This document shows positions 61,075 through 64,000 of a stretch of 64,000 bases of DNA, piece after piece. Positions within the stretch are counted from its first letter, which is position 1, and the number at the start of each line of letters is the position of its first letter. The stretch comes from Pyruvatibacter sp. (GTDB lineage Bacteria; Pseudomonadota; Alphaproteobacteria; CGMCC-115125): assembly GCF_040219635.1 (NCBI RefSeq), contig NZ_JAVJSC010000009.1, positions 434,001 through 498,000 on the forward strand. Direction: 5' to 3'. Made by a program: the position numbers and the translations under genes. The notes under the pieces were generated by a model that searched no databases, was not told the DNA's origin, and was given only the letters and a program-made list of their open reading frames with translations.

Positions 61075-61104
61075 GTGCGAACACAACCATAAAGTGCGAA
61101 CACA
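61075..61104. promoter_or_regulatory. 19-bp-spaced direct repeat upstream of cheA
   Basis: GTGCGAACACA occurs at 61075-61085 and 61094-61104. The period of 19 bp places both copies on nearly the same DNA face. It could bind a regulator of the che operon. Confidence 0.4.
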
Positions 61105-61130
61105 CCCCGCACGCGCCACAAACTGGCTGT

Positions 61131-61808
61131 CTAGCCGATCATGCCGGTGATGTTTTCAGCATCAGGCCCGTAGGTGAGCGCAAATGTCACCGGGCCGTCT
61201 TCCATCGGCTGGCTTACTGCAAGCGACGCGTGCAGCGCCCTGCACAACAGACCAATCAGATAAGGCTGCACTGCCCGGCTGTCAGGCATCGCATCAAGCG
61301 ACATACCGCTGGCCAGGTCGCTGTGCTCAGGCACCCGTGCCCGGTCGCCGGTGGCCACCAGTACCATGCCGTCATTGCCGTTTTCGACGATGATTTTCAG
61401 TTCGCCGCCGCGCGGAATGGCGCCGGTTGCAAACTGCACCAGGTTCATCAGCAGCTTCATGCGGGTTTTATGCAGCGCGCCGGGCTTGACGTCCCACGCC
61501 AGCGTAATCCGCCCGCCCGCCATCAGACCTTCAGCGGCGCGGCGCGCATCATCAATTTCAATTTCTGCGCCCGCAGAGCCGGATGCCCCAAATGCCAGCC
61601 TCGCAAACTGCAGCTTGGCAGACGCCTGAAGCGCGCTCTTGGCGATCAGCAGCAGCGCGTGCTCGCGCATCTCGTCGTCGTCTTCTTCCTCCAGCACTTC
61701 AAGGCCGTTGACGATCGCGCCCACCGGGCTGATGACGTCATGACACACCCGCGAACACAAAAGCGCTGCAAACTCCAGATCATCCGGCTTCACATCGTTA
61801 CTGGTCAT
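61131..61808 (-). CDS. chpT: Histidine phosphotransferase ChpT
   Basis: The 225-residue protein is ChpT-like: the N-terminal helix carries the phospho-histidine H23 in LCSRVCHDVISPVGAI, followed by the dimerising helical hairpin. A degenerate Bergerat-type C-terminal domain follows. In Caulobacter ChpT passes phosphate from CckA to CtrA and CpdR. GGGAGA precedes the ATG. It lies just upstream of the che operon and 6 kb from ctrA, and may also serve that operon. Confidence 0.93.
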   Translation of the reverse strand: MTSNDVKPDDLEFAALLCSRVCHDVISPVGAIVNGLEVLEEEDDDEMREHALLLIAKSALQASAKLQFARLAFGASGSAGAEIEIDDARRAAEGLMAGGRITLAWDVKPGALHKTRMKLLMNLVQFATGAIPRGGELKIIVENGNDGMVLVATGDRARVPEHSDLASGMSLDAMPDSRAVQPYLIGLLCRALHASLAVSQPMEDGPVTFALTYGPDAENITGMIG

Positions 61809-61952
61809 GGCGTGTCGTCTCCCGCTGTTTTGCGCATCCTGCGGCCTCCATGCCGAATCACTTCAGCTAATTTTTGATACACTTCACCGGGCATTCGTGC
61901 AAAAGAGGGCCACGCTCCTGCCGCAACAAAAAATTTGCCGAAAGTATTGTCC

Positions 61953-62750
61953 GTGTCCGACACAGCCCTCCTCGACACCCTGACCGCCATTTCGATAGAC
62001 GCGGGCGCGCGCATCATGACGTTGTATGAGCGCCCCATCGCGGTAACGGAAAAAGACGACAAGTCACCGGTGACGCAAGCCGACCAGGCCGCCGAAGACA
62101 TTATTCTGGCGCGCCTTGCAACGTCCTTCCCCGACATTCCCGTTGTCTCCGAGGAGGCCGCTGCTGCCGGTCACATTCCTGAGTTTGGCGACCGTTTTTT
62201 TCTGGTGGACCCGCTGGACGGCACCCGCGAATACATCAAGCGCAACGGCGAGTTCACCGTAAACATTGCGCTGATTGAAATGGGCGTCGCCACTGCTGGC
62301 GTGGTCTATGCCCCGGCCCAAGCACTTCTCTATGCAGGGGCACTCGGCGCGGGCGCACATGAAACCCGTGTGGATGCCCACGCGCCGGACAAGGCCGGGA
62401 CACCGCGCCGCATCACAACCCGCGCCATGCCGGACGCAGGCCTCACCGCCATCGCCAGCCGCAGCCACCGCGACCACAAGACCGAAGAGTTCCTGAACCA
62501 CTACAACGTCAACGACATTGTCACCGCAGGCTCATCGCTGAAGTTCTGCGTGGTCGCGCGCGGCGACGCTGACATTTATCCCCGCCATGGCCGCACCATG
62601 GAGTGGGACACCGCCGCAGGCCACGCCGTGCTGAGTGCGGCGGGCGGCACCGTCACACGGCTGGATGGCACGCCGTTGCTGTATGGCAAAAGTGCCGACG
62701 GATTGGCAAACCCCTACTTTATCGCCAAGGGCGACCCGTCAGCCTACTGA
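61953..62750 (+). CDS. cysQ: 3'(2'),5'-bisphosphate nucleotidase CysQ
   Basis: The 265-residue protein belongs to the inositol monophosphatase-like metal-dependent phosphatases: VVSEEAA and DPLDGTREY hold the metal ligands, and WDTAAGHAVLSAAGG is the C-terminal motif. CysQ removes phosphate from PAP produced in sulfate assimilation. No ATG fits; GTG 61953 is my choice, with TTG 61935 or 61947 as alternatives. It is divergent from chpT and converges with fnr. Confidence 0.88.
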   Translation: MSDTALLDTLTAISIDAGARIMTLYERPIAVTEKDDKSPVTQADQAAEDIILARLATSFPDIPVVSEEAAAAGHIPEFGDRFFLVDPLDGTREYIKRNGEFTVNIALIEMGVATAGVVYAPAQALLYAGALGAGAHETRVDAHAPDKAGTPRRITTRAMPDAGLTAIASRSHRDHKTEEFLNHYNVNDIVTAGSSLKFCVVARGDADIYPRHGRTMEWDTAAGHAVLSAAGGTVTRLDGTPLLYGKSADGLANPYFIAKGDPSAY

Positions 62751-62756
62751 GTATGA

Positions 62757-63530
62757 TTAGTGGCCATCGCCAGTGGCAATCGCATCCAGCAACTCGCGGT
62801 CATTGATCTGCACCCGGTTGCCTTCCTTCAGGGTGATGATGCCGCTCGTCTTGAGTTTGGTGATCGAGCGACTGACGGTCTCAACCGTGAGGCCCAGATA
62901 GTCACCCATGTCGCTGCGGCTCATCGGCACGCGCACCGGGTTGGCGTCCTCGCCACGTTCTGCGGCCCGGTTGGAGAGCCAAAGTAAAAACGTTGCAATA
63001 CGCTCCTGCGCCGTCTTGCGGCCCAGCAGAAGCATTTGTTCCTGCGCCACCGACAGTTCAAGCGTTGCCAGGTTCAACATGCGGTTGGACAGTTTGGGAA
63101 ACTGCTCAACCAGGTGCTGCATCCGGTCAGACTTGAGCGAACATGTTTCCACCTGCTCAAGCACTTCGGCGGTGTAGATGTATTCCTCGCCGTGGCTGAG
63201 GCCCAGAAAATCACCCTTGAACAAAAACCCGGTGATCTGACGGCGCCCGTCCGGCAGCAGCTTGTAGAGCTTGAGCGCGCCCTTTTGCACAATGAAACAC
63301 TCACCGGCTCTGTCGCCTTCAAAAAAAAGCGTCTCACCCACATCGTGGGACTCAGAATGGGTCAGCTTCGCCAGCGCCCCCAGCTCGTCATCGTTGAGCA
63401 CAGCGCAGATGGCCTGCATCCGCACATCGCAGTTGACGCACGGGCTGGAGCTGTCACGCGGCAGAGCCGGTGAAAGGGCATCATGGGTGCTGTTGTCCAT
63501 CATGCCGTTGTTTACGCCAAAATCCTGCAT
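62757..63530 (-). CDS. fnr: FNR-type anaerobic transcriptional regulator
   Basis: The 257-residue CRP-family protein has N-terminal cysteines C31, C34 and C42 and a further one at C130, the set that binds an oxygen-labile [4Fe-4S] cluster. A cyclic-nucleotide-like beta barrel follows. The helix-turn-helix ends in ETVSRSI, whose E-x-x-S-R contacts fit TTGAT-type sites. I use ATG 63530 with GGGGGAAC upstream; a TTG at 63569 is an alternative. A perfect FNR box lies just upstream, implying autoregulation. Confidence 0.93.
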   Translation of the reverse strand: MQDFGVNNGMMDNSTHDALSPALPRDSSSPCVNCDVRMQAICAVLNDDELGALAKLTHSESHDVGETLFFEGDRAGECFIVQKGALKLYKLLPDGRRQITGFLFKGDFLGLSHGEEYIYTAEVLEQVETCSLKSDRMQHLVEQFPKLSNRMLNLATLELSVAQEQMLLLGRKTAQERIATFLLWLSNRAAERGEDANPVRVPMSRSDMGDYLGLTVETVSRSITKLKTSGIITLKEGNRVQINDRELLDAIATGDGH

Positions 63531-63576
63531 CTGTTCCCCCAGGTTCCGCGCCAGTGCGATATCGATCAAGGCCTCG

Positions 63577-63592
63577 TTTGATATATATCAAA
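63577..63592. promoter_or_regulatory. Perfect FNR box upstream of fnr
   Basis: TTTGATATATATCAAA contains the FNR consensus TTGAT-N4-ATCAA without mismatch. Its centre is about 54 bp before the ATG, suiting direct autoregulation. Confidence 0.92.
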
Positions 63593-64000
63593 CGGTAAAC
63601 CTGTGGGTCACCATCCACAAGCGCGGGAATTGACGCACTGTCAGACGTAGCTATGCAGGTGTGGGAAGTATCCAAACATGTGGCCGGCTGCAGCCCCCGA
63701 ATAAGCCCCCCGACAGTTCAGGGGCCGCGCCGGCCTGACCGCCAGCAGGCATTCCATACAAGGAAACGCCGCCCGCCTGCGGACATTCAGTGTGAGGAAG
63801 AAACATCACCGCCTGTCCAAAGAAGCAGGGGCGCTTGTCTCCAAGCCCTCGCGCTGCATCGCCACCATGTCCCGATGCGTTGCAACAGCACAGCAAGCTG
63901 CAACGCCCGTGCCGGGCAGGCTGATCAAATGTCAAACGGGAAGAAACGCCGAAAATACGGTGCAAAACCAAGGGCGCTTGCCGTGCACCCGCACGCGCGC
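63593..64000. other. Right-edge region without a convincing gene
   Basis: An ATG at 63867 opens a frame to the window end (44 codons), but its composition and start are not convincing. I see no tRNA or riboswitch. The next gene may begin beyond the edge and could share the FNR box. Confidence 0.4.

Noticed and set aside
63651..63971. 106-codon minus-strand frame and a possible cobalamin riboswitch in the same region
   Set aside because: Composition is unlike a real gene, and the conserved B12-box elements could not be found in order on either strand.
63867..64000. Open frame running off the right edge
   Set aside because: Only 44 codons are visible, with no ribosome-binding site or family motif.
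1..64000. CRISPR array, insertion sequence or prophage
   Set aside because: No regular spacer-repeat array, transposase or phage structural gene was seen; the tandem repeats have no unique spacers.

Overview
The window reads as a chromosomal segment of a GC-rich, motile alphaproteobacterium. The evidence is a CtrA master regulator, ChpT phosphotransferase, SciP (DUF1153), a FlbD-type sigma-54 activator, alphaproteobacterial FNR, and Bfr/Bfd. The lipid- and xenobiotic-catabolic genes (acyl-CoA ligase and dehydrogenases, Baeyer-Villiger monooxygenase, haloalkane dehalogenase, amine oxidases) would suit a Parvibaculum-like marine or hydrocarbon-associated lineage. That lineage is an inference from gene content, not a phylogenetic result. 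No phage, transposase, CRISPR array or rRNA was seen. One tRNA (elongator Met) is present.

Layout: (1) 0-2.5 kb: the end of an unknown gene, a response regulator translationally coupled to an HPt-like protein, and a secreted trypsin-like protease. (2) 2.6-8.8 kb: a fatty-acid-type catabolic block (AMP-dependent acyl-CoA ligase, D-2-hydroxyacid dehydrogenase with a TTG start, EamA transporter, two acyl-CoA dehydrogenases). (3) 9-12 kb: an ScfR/RamB-like regulator divergent from isocitrate lyase, with a direct-repeat operator candidate between them. (4) 12-38 kb: a mosaic of mostly single genes and small operons: serine hydrolase, GFA protein, DUF2799 lipoprotein, BVMO, RraA, GPH transporter, two tandem amine oxidases with a TetR regulator, Bfd/Bfr with iron-box-like sites, haloalkane dehalogenase, thiolase, RluA-type pseudouridine synthase, two sterol-desaturase-superfamily proteins around a TetR gene, LOG and beta-CASP proteins, an acyl-CoA dehydrogenase, tRNA-Met, a methyltransferase and MnmA. 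(5) 38-54 kb: a flagellar cluster (fliK, flgD, sciP, fliF, fliG, fliH, fliN, a MotA/ExbB protein, flbD, flhA, flhF, flhG, a small membrane protein, and fliI-fliJ on the other strand). (6) 54-62 kb: ctrA, then chpT-cheA-cheW-cheY-cheB-cheR on the minus strand. (7) 62-64 kb: CysQ-like phosphatase and an FNR regulator with a perfect FNR box upstream.

The most interesting structure is regulatory. The flagellar and chemotaxis genes lie next to the genes of the cell-cycle circuit that controls flagellar genes in Caulobacter (ctrA, chpT, sciP, flbD). The intergenic DNA carries what look like the matching sites. There are near-consensus CtrA boxes (TTAA-N7-TTAA with one mismatch) before sciP, fliF, fliI, cheA and the response regulator at the left edge. 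A strong sigma-54 -24/-12 promoter lies before fliK, with an inverted repeat about 100 bp upstream. The same repeat core recurs beside the CtrA box of fliF. FlbD has Glu where a receiver domain normally has its phospho-acceptor Asp. CheA carries a C-terminal receiver. The cheA-cheW junction contains a seven-codon reading frame ending directly at the cheW GTG start.

Dispersed palindromes (core CCCCGGAcTTGATCCGGGG or its GCGG-cttga-CCGC variant) sit in at least five intergenic regions, mostly as inverted pairs. Function calls rest on motif and family recognition by eye; no database search was possible.
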